NCBI GenBank assembly: GCA_963966185.1
Contig: CAWZYM010000129.1
Location: forward strand, 810,001 to 874,000
Length of the DNA: 64,000 nt
Direction: 5' to 3'
From: Rhabditoides inermis
Lineage: Eukaryota > Nematoda > Chromadorea > Rhabditida > Rhabditidae
In this document: positions 46,180 through 59,500 of the stretch, in pieces
How positions within the stretch are numbered: the stretch's first letter is position 1
Layout: every line of letters starts with the position of its first letter
The notes under the pieces: generated by a model
What the model was told of the DNA's origin: nothing
What the model saw: only the letters and a program-made list of their open reading frames with translations
Database searches by the model: none
Position numbers and translations under genes: made by a program

Positions 46180-47907
46180 ATGATTTCCATGAATACACTT
46201 TTTTATCAAGTCGTTATCAAATCTGATCCTCTCGAATCTATTTACGATGTGTTGAGATCTTTAACGGACAAACTGTTTGTCCATTATATAATTCCATATA
46301 TTTCTATATTGTGGGACCGAACAGATATGATGTATGTAGAATGTAGATGTAAGACGTCAATGGGGACATCATGAGAAGAGAATCAAACGAGCGAAAGATA
46401 GAGTCGGAGGGAGATGGAGTAGAGATGGATCTGATTCTTTCTTTTGCTCAAAATACTTTAAATTGAATGAGAGCTCACTTTTCACGTACCCTTTTTACGT
46501 CCATCTACCCAACCTTACTCAATAGATATACGGTTGTCGCGTGTGAATGCGCGAGAGCATTTGGCAGTTGTAACAACTAGCCAACAGAGAGAGGAGAGAG
46601 CACAGAGAGAGATAGAGAGAAGAGGGCCGCCACACCCCCAGGACCTCAGTTTAATTCTAACCCTTTGTTTCTTATCTTGTTTCTTGTATGAGCATTTAAA
46701 TAAATGTTATTCACAGTCCTCGTTTAGTCTATTGCACACACAGAGAGTGAACTCCCATAAACCAAACCCCAAATATAACATGGAGGATCCCGGTTCTCTC
46801 TAGTGCAATGGATTAACTGACAATGAAACATTTTTCTAGCATTTCTCTTCTTTTCTCTATCTTGTCTCTCTTCTCTTCTTTCTCTTTTTCGAACGACGTG
46901 TGAAAATGAGTGCCGTGTTTACTGTAAATAGTGTACAGTTACTGTTTTGTGGCCGCACAGAGAGTGGGCTAAATCTATTTCGTGCTTCCCAGATTTTCCA
47001 TCAACACCTCTGAACAACGTATTCCGTGATTCCGTGATTCCGTGATTCCGTGATTCCGTGATTCCGTGATTCCGTGATTCCGTGATTCCGTGATTCCGTG
47101 ATTCCGTGATTCCGTGAACTCCATGACAACTAACCGTAAACTGCAATGCGTTTCCATCTCTAACTTTATCGTTCCTCTCATATCCATCCAACATACTTAG
47201 CCCTCTCTGTGCCACCGTCTTAAGGTTAACCAAAAATTCCAAAAAACTAACAAAAACTCTAGTCTATTCAATTCGATCAGCATCTCAGTGTGAGTCATGG
47301 CATACGGTAACTGCAGTGCAATCCTAGCGCGCACGCGCAGTCGTAATCGTAATTAGCCATTTATCAAGCAACCCAGCATTCAGATGTGTAGCAATTTTGC
47401 TGCCGATCCCCGATCACACTACGAGATCGACAGACAAATAGCGATACACCTTCTGACATCAATAATCCGCGAGAGCCATTCATCTGAGCCGACTTCGAGC
47501 CTCGCGCAGGGATTACAACAGGGTCATGACGAATGGGATCATTGACGCCTGCCTGGCACTTTACAGCCACGCCAGCTCCGTGTCTTACGGTTGCTTGCAG
47601 GGTGAGGCCAAGCCCACTGTATTTGCATACCTCGACACGAGAAGGCGCGCTTCATCCTTTTAATTTGTTTATCACCCTATTGCATTCTCAATTATTATTT
47701 AGGTTATACCCGATGATACTGAGACCAGTTACCGTATCTTACGTAAAAGCGGAGAATAGCTGCATGAATTTTATGTGTGGCACATCGTTGTGGTGTATAT
47801 GTCACGTTGTTAGGAACAAATCGTTTATCTATGTGTTAATAATTGTCTATTAAACGCTAACACATGGTTCTGTGCGGTGGACGTGGAATCTGGGCAGGTA
47901 TGCAGAA

Positions 47908-47945
<38 letters not shown>

Positions 47946-48187
47946 TTAGATAGACTGCCACATATATGTGTATAAACAAAGTACTCCTCAATTTCGAACA
48001 AAACTCTTCATTCTAAAATCGCAAAGCAATACACAGTAATAGTAAAATCTTCACCGGTTCTATTCAAATGCAAGAGAGGCAGCTCTCAAGTGAGGCAATA
48101 GTAAGAGACCAGGCATAAAGTATTCTCAACAAACAATATTGCATGCAAAACAAAAATCGAGACTTGAATCTGCGAGGAGCCGAGAAT
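46180..48187. other. Intergenic region with simple repeats
   Basis: No gene was supported. It contains a GA run at 47,911-47,942 and an 8-bp tandem repeat at 47,027-47,118, listed separately. Confidence 0.5.
47027..47118. repeat. 8-bp tandem repeat (GATTCCGT)n
   Basis: About 11 uninterrupted copies of GATTCCGT. Since 8 is not a multiple of 3, all frames stay open and encode repeating NHGITESR on the minus strand, which is not evidence of a gene. Confidence 0.95.
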
Positions 48188-50018
48188 TCAGATAAAGTCG
48201 CTAGCAGACGTCGTCTCACGGTGGCTGAAAAGAGAAGACATCCTCTCATCCGTACTTTGTCTCTCTCTCTCCCGCTCTCTCCCTCTCTCTCTCTCTCTTT
48301 CTCCCTCTCTCTCCACCCACCCATCCGAGTAGCTCCTCTCAATGTAGCTCACTCCACAGTCGTTCTTGCCAAGCCTAAAATGCACTACGTACAGCACAAT
48401 GCTAAGCTAACGCACAATACCTCTACCGTATCCACCAAATGTACAGTACCCCTCCCTCCCTCCTCTTACCTATACGAGTACTCGGGTCGACTTCCGAGGA
48501 GCAGCTTCGACACCAGGCGGTCGTCGTGGGTGATCACGATCAGCTGATCAGATATAATATAGCTTCACAAGTCACAACTACCATCGATACTTTCCTGCCT
48601 CCCACAAATAAAAAAAATTGGTTCCACACTAGTTCTATGTTCTAACCCATGTTCCACAAAGCCATCTGTCAACACCCGAATTTCAATATGAATGCAATGA
48701 GCAATAGTATAAATGAGTGGATACCTGGAATTGTTTTCCCCTCCTCTCCGCGATCAGTTCATTCAACATCACTGCCATCTGGTCCACCTGAAAACAACAA
48801 CATCATAGTACTTGGAAATACATGTTTCAAGAACACCCTATAATTCAGCGTCGAGTAAAAATAACAATTGTTTGTTCCAATCAAATTTTATATATCTCAC
48901 CAATACTATTTATATTACATGTCGTAACAGTGAACAAGTACTGTTACTAGTCACTTCAGAATTTCTCCAACAATCCATCGCCAATTTCACGGTTCAAAGT
49001 TAAATATACGATGTATAAAATAATTGACTGTATACTTTCAACTATGTACATTGTACTGTGTGCTTTGGTGTGTGTGCTTTGGTGTGTGTGCTTTGGTGTG
49101 TGTGCTTTGGTGTGTGACCTTGGCGGCGTCGAGGTTGGTGGTGGGCTCATCGAGGGCGATCGCCCCACACACTCCACCGAACACGTCGGCAAGGGCAATG
49201 CGGATGAGCAGACAGGCGAGCATCTGGAGGGGGGAACATCTCTCTCTCTCTCCCTCTCTCTCTCCCTCCCTCCCTCTCCCTCTCTCTCCCTCCCTCCCTC
49301 TCTCTCCCTCCCTCCCTCTCACTCTCTCCCTCCCTCCCTCTCACTCTCACCCTCCCTCCCTCTCACTCTCTCCCTCCCTCCCTCTCACTCTCTCCCTCCT
49401 ACCTTTTGTCCGGCCGAGCACCTGTCTCGCATGTCAATCTCCACTCCCTGCTCCACTACCATCACTACCTGAATGTTTTAAATAACATGGCTGCATGCTG
49501 CATGTGACCATGAGTCGACCCCCTGTCTACTCCCCTTTCCCCAGTCTCTCTCTCTCTCCCTCTCTCTCTCTCTCCCTCTTTCCTTCTCTCTCTCACCCGA
49601 TAGTCGTACGACTTGCGCTTGTCCGAACCGCTTGCCTCGTCCGTCCTACAAAAGAAAATATCAGAGAAAACATTAATCGTGACATTGTAGGTTTCGCATC
49701 AAACATAAGAGGAGAAAGCAAAACAGAATGCTAATGCTTCATCCATTTTCGTCAATCCCTCCTAATCTCGGCGCTACCCATAAGAACAAGGCGATGAATA
49801 TGTTCTAAATATATGATCATGAATAGCGACACCGAATAAAGTATATGATTTGAATAAGAAAAAACCCCCTCACCGTATCTTGATGGTGTGAATGTCTCCT
49901 CCGTTGTACACCTTCCTCCACAAATCATCCAGAATCTCGTTGATCTCCCCCATCTTCTCGCTGTGGAACGAGAGCACAGACTGGTCGAGCACGTCACAGA
50001 ACCGGGCCAGGTCCTGAA

Positions 50019-50055
<37 letters not shown>

Positions 50056-50520
50056 TCTCTCTCTCCCTCCCCTCTCTACCTCGATGGCTCCCTGTACAGT
50101 ACACCTCTCGACCACCGTATTCCTGTACTGTTGTTCTGCGTTCATCAGCTCTCGAGACTGGAGGGCAACACGCACCGTCGACAACTACAATCATACATCC
50201 ATTACAATCAAACAAAAACAACAATCCTAGGTGAAGTCACAGACGAAGTCCGCATAAGATGAAGACACAACGCAGCACATGTTCAAACCGTTCTACAATA
50301 ACTGACAACAGTGAACATCTCAATCATTGAGATCATAGAGATCTGCACTTCAAAATCTTTTTTTAAATTTCTTTAAAAAAAAACTCTGACCTTCTCGTCG
50401 ACCTCCCGGACCTGACCGCGAATCTCACCCAGACGGACACGACCCGTGTCGAGGAGTCTGGAAGGGAGGATTAGAGAGAGAGGGAGGGAAGGGAGAGGGA
50501 GAGAGGGGGGAGGGGAAGAG

Positions 50521-50560
<40 letters not shown>

Positions 50561-53500
50561 AGAGAGAGGGGCAGAGGGCTTCTCAACGTACTTGTTAGCA
50601 TCCTTGTACGTCTTCTGAAGCTGATCCTTGTTCTCTGCATTCCATTCCAGGGCCGACATCTGAGAATGGAAATAGAAACAATTATATTATAGATCCAGAG
50701 ATTTCATTGCCAAACACATGATTAAACAGCACAAATTTATCGCAAAAATTATATCAATCCCCAAACTCACCTCCTTCTCAATCTTCTCTATATTCATCTT
50801 CACTTCCATGCGAGTCAGCTGGTCCTCCAGACGGCGAAGCGACGCGTTCTAGAAAGGGACCACCTCCTTTCTCTCTTTACCTCTACCTCCTCTCTCTCTC
50901 CCTCCTCACTTCCTCCCCTCTCTCTCTCTCCCTCCTCACTCCCTCCCCTCTCTCTCTCTCCCTCCTCACTCCCCTCTCTCTCCTCCCTCCTCCTCCTCCT
51001 CCCCCTTTCTCTCTCTCTCCCCCCACTCACCGCACTCTCTGCCCTCGCCCTGTCCGCCTCGCAGTCGCTGATCTTCTTCTGCCATGTCTTCACCTGTCCG
51101 TTCACCTCCTCCAGTCTCCGAGCACAGTCTGCAGCCGCCGTCGCCTGGTCCTGCAAGCAAGACATCATCTTACTTTCTTGGTCTGTGTCCTCCCTCTCAT
51201 ATCCCCTCCTCTCTCCCTCCCCCCCTCTCTCCCTCCCCTCTCTTTCTCTTTCTCTCGCTGGCTCTCTATCTTTATCCTCCCTCTCTTTCTCACCTCCAAT
51301 GACTGTAGCTTGTCACTGACGGCCTTCAACTGTTGCATGTGCGAGGACAGTTCTGAAAAAAAAAACAAGTGAAACACGCAAAGTAAGTTTCAACTCCTTT
51401 TTTAATGGATGTAATATATTATTAAAAAAAACAATCAGAACCCTGCACGATCAGTGTCATTTCACCATCAGCACTACCCTGACCCACAATCCACAATACC
51501 GTTCATCAAAATATATTTCCACTTCAAGACTCGCTACACAATGCACCATCTTATATGCTTCACTAACCGACTATACTGTGTTGGAACACCGACGCCCCAA
51601 TACGAAAGAGGGTCTTTTGCCATAAATAACTGTTATACTTATAACTTATATATTGTTAGCCTATGGTGCGATCAGGCATCAGCCCCCCACCATCCGCACC
51701 CTCTCCTTCCACCCACCCCTGACAGCCTGTCGCACCCGCTCCTCCTCCCCGCTGCACTCACGGTCGACAGACGCGCGGGACGAGTTCGCATCCTCAACAT
51801 CTCTCTCTCTCTCTGACACTCCCTATGCCACTTTTTCTCGCTATCAATATCACTTCAATTTGTAATCACACATTACAAATATGTTCCAGCACCACATCAT
51901 CTCTGCACGTTTCTGGACGATTCAATTCCGGTAAATGCGGAAATCGCACAATGCCAACCAACCCACACCACGCACCCGCACCCACCTCGACCTGCCTCTT
52001 CTTGGCGGGCAGCTGCGACTCGAGATCCCTCACCAGCTCACACTTGGAGGAGAGCTCCTGGAAACACCAAATTTTTAAACTTTAATATCTCCAACTCCAT
52101 AACAAAAACAATGCATACTACGAAAAGCCTGAGCTGATCTAACAAGATATTGCTCGATCGATTGATTCGCGAGTGCCACCCGCCTTCTGTCTGTCGTTGA
52201 GCACATCCTGTAGGTGTTTCATGTTGGCCGCGTCTTCCCCCAGACACAAGCGGCGGGCGCGAAGAGAGTGCAGCTGCAAGCGAGCAGATATGTAGGCAAC
52301 CTTATAAGGTGTAGTCATTTTTTTTTCGGAACTGCCTCTTCAAAACGCCTTCGGAACACGCTGTTTGGTCGTATTTCGAAGTCACTTTCGAAGAGAGTTT
52401 CGAAGAAACTGACCGCTATCTACTGAAAACACGCAAATTCATTCCCAATTCCCATATAAACATCGACAATGCGTTTCTCACATCGACAAGAACGATTAAT
52501 GGCAGTGAGTAGCAATGCATGTTGCACAAACTCGGAAACTGAGTAAAACCACAGTCATTAACATGTCATTCTCAGTGAGGAAAGAGACAAATGTTTTACA
52601 ACAACAACAACAACACTCCCCCTACCTCCTCGCTGATCCTGTTCCTCTCTCCCATCGCGGCCTGGAGGCGCTCAGCGGAGGCAACCAGAGAGTCTACCAG
52701 CGACTGAAATCGTAGACGGTAACTCGGTAACACTCGACTAACTGTTTCTTACGAAAACCAGAGGAACCAGCAACCACTGACAGATACTTCACGCAGATTA
52801 AACCATTGAACCATTTGTTTATCATGTCAGTTGTTGTATTGGTGATATCGGCAGTAAAACACAAACTGTTTCTCACGATCGCATAGACACCATTTCCGAG
52901 CCCAGTTTCATCCACTCCACATACTTCTTTGTTCACTTCCACCATCAGCGACTCAAATACACAACATCACTCAGCCAACATAACAATACACTGTCCACTA
53001 CATCTAACACGGGCAGCCCACGCACTTGTGGTGGCAGATTTTGATGTACGCTGAATCCGAATATGACCATAACTTTTCCAAAATAGCACTTTGAAGGGGA
53101 TTTGGCCCCGCACCGAATAGACTACCCTTGAAAACGACCTGTCAAACAACAGCAGCGCGGCGGAATGGTTAGTGAGTTAGGAAATCGGAAATGACGATCG
53201 GTGGTTCTATCCTCGCTGCTGCCAGTGTGTTCCGTATTGAGAAAAGAGAAGGCAGCTCTCATTGAAGATAGAGTACGACACTTCTTCTTTGGAGATCGAT
53301 AGTGTTTGATAGCTGCGCACACCTAATGGTACCATAAGTATGTCAAGTCCTAGACCATGCGTGAGTACCTTTTCAAACGAAGCAAACGTTCCATTCGAGA
53401 ACTGTACACAATCTGGAACAGGTTCAACAGAGGTGTCTTGGTAATCCCAGGTATAATACTCGTCTTCGGCGTCACAGTAGTCTTCCTCGTCTTCTTCACA

Positions 53501-56500
53501 TTCTAACTCGCCGGATTCATGAGATCGAAGAAGTGCCTTGATGCGAGAAGCGAGACGGGAATCGACACGGGTGAGAAACATCGATATCAACAGGGGCGAA
53601 GGTGAGAGCAAGAAGGGCGACAACCACCCCCGCTGATGGAGACATCGGGAGTGAAGAAAAGAAAGAACTCCATCACTACCTCGTGTTGTCATTATCACGT
53701 GGACCAATCAGCGATCGACAACCGAGCGAGCACTCGCTGTGATACGAATTCACATAATTATGTAAAATCGAGTTGGAGTGTCTTGTGGCGAGTATAAAAA
53801 CTATAAAAAAAAAACACTGGCAGCAGCGAGGATAGAACCACCGACCGTCATTTCCGATTTCCTAACTCACTAACCATTCCGCCGCGCTGCTGTTGTTTGA
53901 CAGGTCGTTTTCAAGGGTAGTCTATTCGGTGCGGGGCCAAATCCCCTTCAAAGTGCTATTTTGGAAAAGTTATGGTCATATTCGGATTCAGCGTAAAAAG
54001 TTGTGTATAGGTGCTTAATTACATCAAATTCTGCCACCGTAAGTTTCAGGTAAGTTTCACCCACTACACATACAGCTGGCACCACTTCTGAAGCAATATT
54101 CCTTCCTCACATTGATCCTGACATACCTGCTGCTTGTCCACCTCCACCTTCAGCTCATCTGCCGAGCGGAGAGACGACGACGAGCCGGATACCTCACGGA
54201 TATCACCCTGAAGGACAAGCAATCAAACAATCGATCGATCAACCAATCAATTATCCCCCCCACCTTGAGCGTGTATATCTCCTCGGCCAGCTGATCGCAG
54301 CGCCGCCAGTGAGAGTCCATCAGAGACGCGTCCGCCTGCAAGATACACCACCGCGATTCACAACTCAAGAAAATCGCTAGCTGAAATCAGCCGCGACGGG
54401 CGTAGCCCCGCCCACTGGTCTCTACGCCCACTGATCTCTAAACGAAGTGGGCGGAGCCTCGCTTGAGATAGTGGTCCTGTCACGATCCCTCGCTTGAGAT
54501 AGTGGTCCTGTCACGATCCCAATCATTAACTGTGAATCGCCTTGTACACATGTTACTTTCCAAAATAAGTTTCACAGTTTATTGACAAGCTCCGTAGCCA
54601 AGAGACGCCTAATTAGTTCCATTTAACGGTTATATCAAAACAAAAAAGAAGCAAATTGGAGAAGTGTAAAACAACAGTGCCAGACTGCCACAAATATCTA
54701 CACAGAAAGCCCCTAGGTACCCTAGGAAACGTGCCCCAAGAACCCTAGGAACCCCTAGGATCTCCTCAGTTCCAGATGGTGACCACACCGATCCCCACTC
54801 ACCTGCAGCCTGGCGATCCTGTCGGCCAATTCCTGCACCTCTGCCCTCTCCCTGTGCAGTCTCTCGCGGGTCGCCTCCTGAGAGGCCAGCTGCGAGCGGG
54901 AGGACGAGATCGAGGAGGAGAGAGAGGACAGCTTGGAGGAGAGCGACCTGCAAGCAAAGATAGAGATTTTAAACTCGATATTCACGTGTGTAACAAACAA
55001 GACCATATCAATAAATCAATTTACGATATTCGTTTTGTACGTGTCATAATCTAATCATGTTTGCGATTCCGAATAAACATTTGATTTGATTTGAACAAAC
55101 AAAATTGAAACTAAACAGAATCAAATACTTGTGTTATAAATTCTCCCTTAATCATTATTGCAAGCTCTCTGATTTCTCTGACCAAAAAAAACATCTGGAA
55201 ATGATATAAGATGCTTACAAAAGAACATTACCAACAGAAGAAACGGACATCAGAACAGGGAACAGGAAACAGAAGAAAACTGATACAAAAAAGAGTCGAT
55301 AGCTTACGTTTCCGAACCAGAACGTGAGAAAAATTAGCGGTGAAAAATATTCACACAATAATAAAAGTGTTGAAACGTAGAATTAACAGAACTTGAAAAA
55401 GAAGAAAAGAAACCCACTCCATGGTCTCGACGTGCATGGCGGCCTGGGCGAGCGAGCGCTCCTCTTCCTCGTAGTCCGTCACCTAGAGAGGGGACACCGT
55501 CAGGGCAGCTATCTCTCTCTCTCTCCTCTCTCCCTCCCTTTCTCGCTCTCTAAGCTCTCTCCCTCCCTATGCTCTCTCCCTCTCTCTCTTTCGCTCTCTC
55601 TACCTCCTTCTCTCTCACCTCCCTCTCTCTCTTCTCTCTCTCCCTCCCTCTCCTTCCTCTCTCTCTCACCTCCTTCTCGAGCCTCGTCGTTTCGGCGGGT
55701 ATGGTCTCGTTGAAAGACACCAGCTGAAATGGGTCATGCGATTAATGCTGGAATTCATTTTGTCAGTTGCGGTCAAATGGATATTATCCTACTTCCATTC
55801 AAGTTCCTAGTGAATACGTGACAAAACGTATTCAAAACAATTTTTAATTTTGAAATATCAATTCGCGACAGGAACGTCTCCGACTGATAAAATGGTTGTA
55901 AAACGCATATAAGAAGCTGAAATGATTGTTCAATAGAATATCGACCCAAACTGATCCGACGCCGAAACCTATATCCTACACTTCCCAGAATGTCTTCTCC
56001 CACTCTCCCCCTCACCTTATCGATCAGCTCCTCTGCTCCCCTCCGACTGCTGAATCCGCGATCGCACAGCGGACAGCACTGACGGGAACGAGTCTCGTTC
56101 GCCCATCTGCAATGGACACCCTGTCACAACGTATCCAGAAACGTATCCAGAATCAGAATCTTCGTTACAAGATGCTCTACTGTACACTCCATCATAATAA
56201 TACCACAATCATGTTCATAACTAACGAGATCAGCTCGCCCTCACCTGGTATACAGGACACTGCTCGCATCGAGCGGGGCGAGTTCCTTGCGAGCCTTGGC
56301 CAGGAAACGGCGCACGTCAGACAGACGGGACGAGATCGACGACGGAGACACGCCACCGGACAGCTGCAGAGGGAAGGCGGTGGGAAGTGTGCATAAGAAA
56401 AAAGGCCGTATTGGTGATGTTGATAAGATACAGCACAAATTATAACTTAGTGCTATGCTACAATGAATTATACACAGCAGCTCCGGACAGCTGTAGAGAA

Positions 56501-59500
56501 ATATGGTGGGTAGAACACAAATATAGTCGCCGCCTGGTGGAAAGTTTCTGTTATTGCCAGCCGGGGTCAGTTGGCGAAACTCAGTTACGAGCGAGAGAGG
56601 TCAGACAGCGCGGGAAAGGCTCGAGTGTGGCGCGGCCTCTTTGATTCGCATGCCGGCTTCTTTGATCAATATTATCGTTTGAAAGCGCGCGCTCGGGTCT
56701 CCTCACGGCTAGAGGGTAGATCAAATGCGACAAGAGGGTAGATCAATTTTCTATCATGATCCGGCGAACTATCTCCCTGAACAATATTATAGAGGACTAC
56801 ATTGTAGATAAATTAAAAATTCATGGATCATAATTAATGTCGCCGCCAGAAAGCTGGAGAGAAAAGTAAACTGGAAATTGGGATGGGAATTGTACATGAG
56901 AAATAAATACAAAGCTGTATTGTTGCTACAGCACTAATTAATACTTACTGCAACTAGGAAACAAAAAAAATGTCCGTGTACCGATACCAGCTAGAAAAGT
57001 ACATGTAGTACACACCATTGCCGAGCTTGGTGTCTTGGTTGCAACACCAGCCCCACCGTACCGTCTCGATCCTCTGCCTGCACTCCTCCGCCTCCTTCTC
57101 CACATCCCGCTGCTGCTGCTCCAACTGACGGACTGCCTGAAAGAGGAGAGGGGGAGGGTATTAGAAACAACGAAGTCGGAAATGTACATCGTTTTGCTCT
57201 CTGTTCAAATGATCCTTTCCTCTTTCTTTCTTTTTTTGCAGATTATACAACCACCACATTCCCGACAGCAGACAAAAATAGAAGAGGTCACATCGCGAAA
57301 CATATAACATATAACAATAGATTCATGACTTGAGAGTAGACGAGGTCACGACGCGATACATCTACACCCATCCCCTCCCCTTGTCACCTGTCTGGTCCTG
57401 TCAGTGTCTCTCTCCGCAGTCTTCACCTTCTCATCCGCCACCTTCCCAGCTGCACTCGTCTTCTCACCAATGTCACACACGCGCTCGCTGCAAAACGACA
57501 ACGGTCCAACTCACTATGTACGCAATTACCACATCGCTGAACGCGTTCCCATGTTTTCGAATTCTATCAAGGAAAGGGATAATTGATCTTTGGAAACATT
57601 TTATAATCGCCCCCCCCCCTCTTACTTGATCTTCTCGAAGGTGACGGCCTTGCCGAAGACGGCGCGTATGTCGTCGCGGTGTTTCTCCTCCAGCACAGCC
57701 ATCTCACCCTCGAACACACTCAGCTCAGACTCCTTCCTGAAATGAGTGCAGAACATGTTTTCAATATGCACGATCTTGAATCGTTCCGTTTTGCAATTCT
57801 ACCCAACAGTGAGAACTATTCAAACTTCACAAGCCACAACTAACGATCGGCGACTTTTCAACATCTCAAGACACACAATCGCACGCCACAACGTCCTAAC
57901 CTGGCCAACTCGCGGTGCTTCTCCGCATACTTCTCAGCCGCGGCCAGCTGCGGGCGAAGAGAGTCCAGCTGAAACGGAGACTCTTCTCTCTCCCTCTCTC
58001 TCTCTCTCCCTCCCCCCTCCCTCCCACCTTCTCCTGTGCCACCCTCCTCTGCTCTCGCATCCTCCCAGCCCTCTCCTCATCGGCGGGCTCCAGACCACCC
58101 AACTTCTTCTCCAGTCTGTCAATATCTCGCTGCAGAGACGCCATCCTGAAATTAAAGCAATCCTGAAATAGTTGGTTACAAACGGCAATTCTAAGTTTCA
58201 ACTACAAAACAAAGGTTATAGTCAAAATTTTCGCTAATGATAGGAGTGAACGGAAACAAAAAAAATAATGGAAGGAAAGGCACACCAGGAGCTGGAGCTC
58301 CGCTACCGTCTATTATGGTATCTAATAATCTAATTCTAATGGATTGTGGACAGGAAATCGAATGATTATTGACTGATTATCGATCTAAAGTCCCCATTGC
58401 TAAACTGTGTTCACCCAGCGCTTTGCCCTTGTGGTGTACCGTATGCACTTGTTGTATCGTCAGAATATAGCGATTCCGAAAAATGATTGATTGAATGATT
58501 GATAATAGGCGTCGAGCACGAGATGTTTCCTAGAGCACGTTGCATAATGCTAATCTTTCTCTCTCTCTCTCTCTCCCTCTCTCTCCCCTCTTCCCCCCAC
58601 TCACTCCTCGGCGCTCTTGGCGACCGTGTCTAGCTTGTGTCTCGCCTCCCGCACACTCTCCCCCAGCCGACATCGCTCCGACACCGCAGATTCCAGCTTC
58701 GCCTGACAAAACGACGACATTGTTGAAGGTGCGGTCAGTCTTTTCGCAATCAATTGCGAAGTGTTTCGAAGGGATCGCAAGGCATTTCTATGTGTTCAGG
58801 AGTATTCCGAGGGTAATTCGAAAGTGTGCCGCAGAGACTGACAGCAACCCGCAACTTCATACTTCACATTTCACAGGTTATATGTTTCGCAACAGTCATT
58901 CTCCTCAATCACATTTCTATTGTCAATTATTCAACTTCCTAAATTCTATCCTATCCTAAATTCAACGACGGCATTTCAGTAACCGTTACCGTAGCCTAAA
59001 ACTCACAATCACGACTGTTCCATTATCTATCCTCTTTGGCCGCAACACCACATACATTGCTAACGAATTACTTTCTTTTCCAGCTAGAAGTGTATCGCAA
59101 TCCACTCTTGGCCGGTCGTGTCATATAAATCGCATACCAATGATCCTGAGCAGACAAACAACACTCACAACAACAACAAGTGATGACGTCACAAACACCT
59201 TCCCCCCTCCTCGCTCACCTGGACCGCCGCCAGCTCGGACATGGCGTCATCGACCGCGTGCTGCGCAGACTCGCGCCGCCCACGGCACGCTACCTGAACA
59301 CAACTACACATTGCTCCATTTCATCTTTTTCTCTTCAAATATATCTGAATATGACAACACATTATGATTGTGTTGTCATATTCAGATATAACGATTCCGG
59401 ATAAACGATTGATTGATTGATTGACTCTTCAACAAGAGTGTCGTTTCAGTGTGATTGTGATGATTGGTGAAAGTGATATAGAAAACCACGTTGCAGTACA

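Noticed and set aside
46919..47242. ORF with NHGITESR repeats
   Set aside because: An 8-bp tandem repeat keeps all frames open; nothing else suggests a gene.
49243..49400. Leu/Ser/Pro-rich ORFs over CT tracts as genes
   Set aside because: They are microsatellite translations inside RAD50 introns; the same applies to ORFs at 20,694-20,999, 44,396-44,758 and 50,815-51,168.
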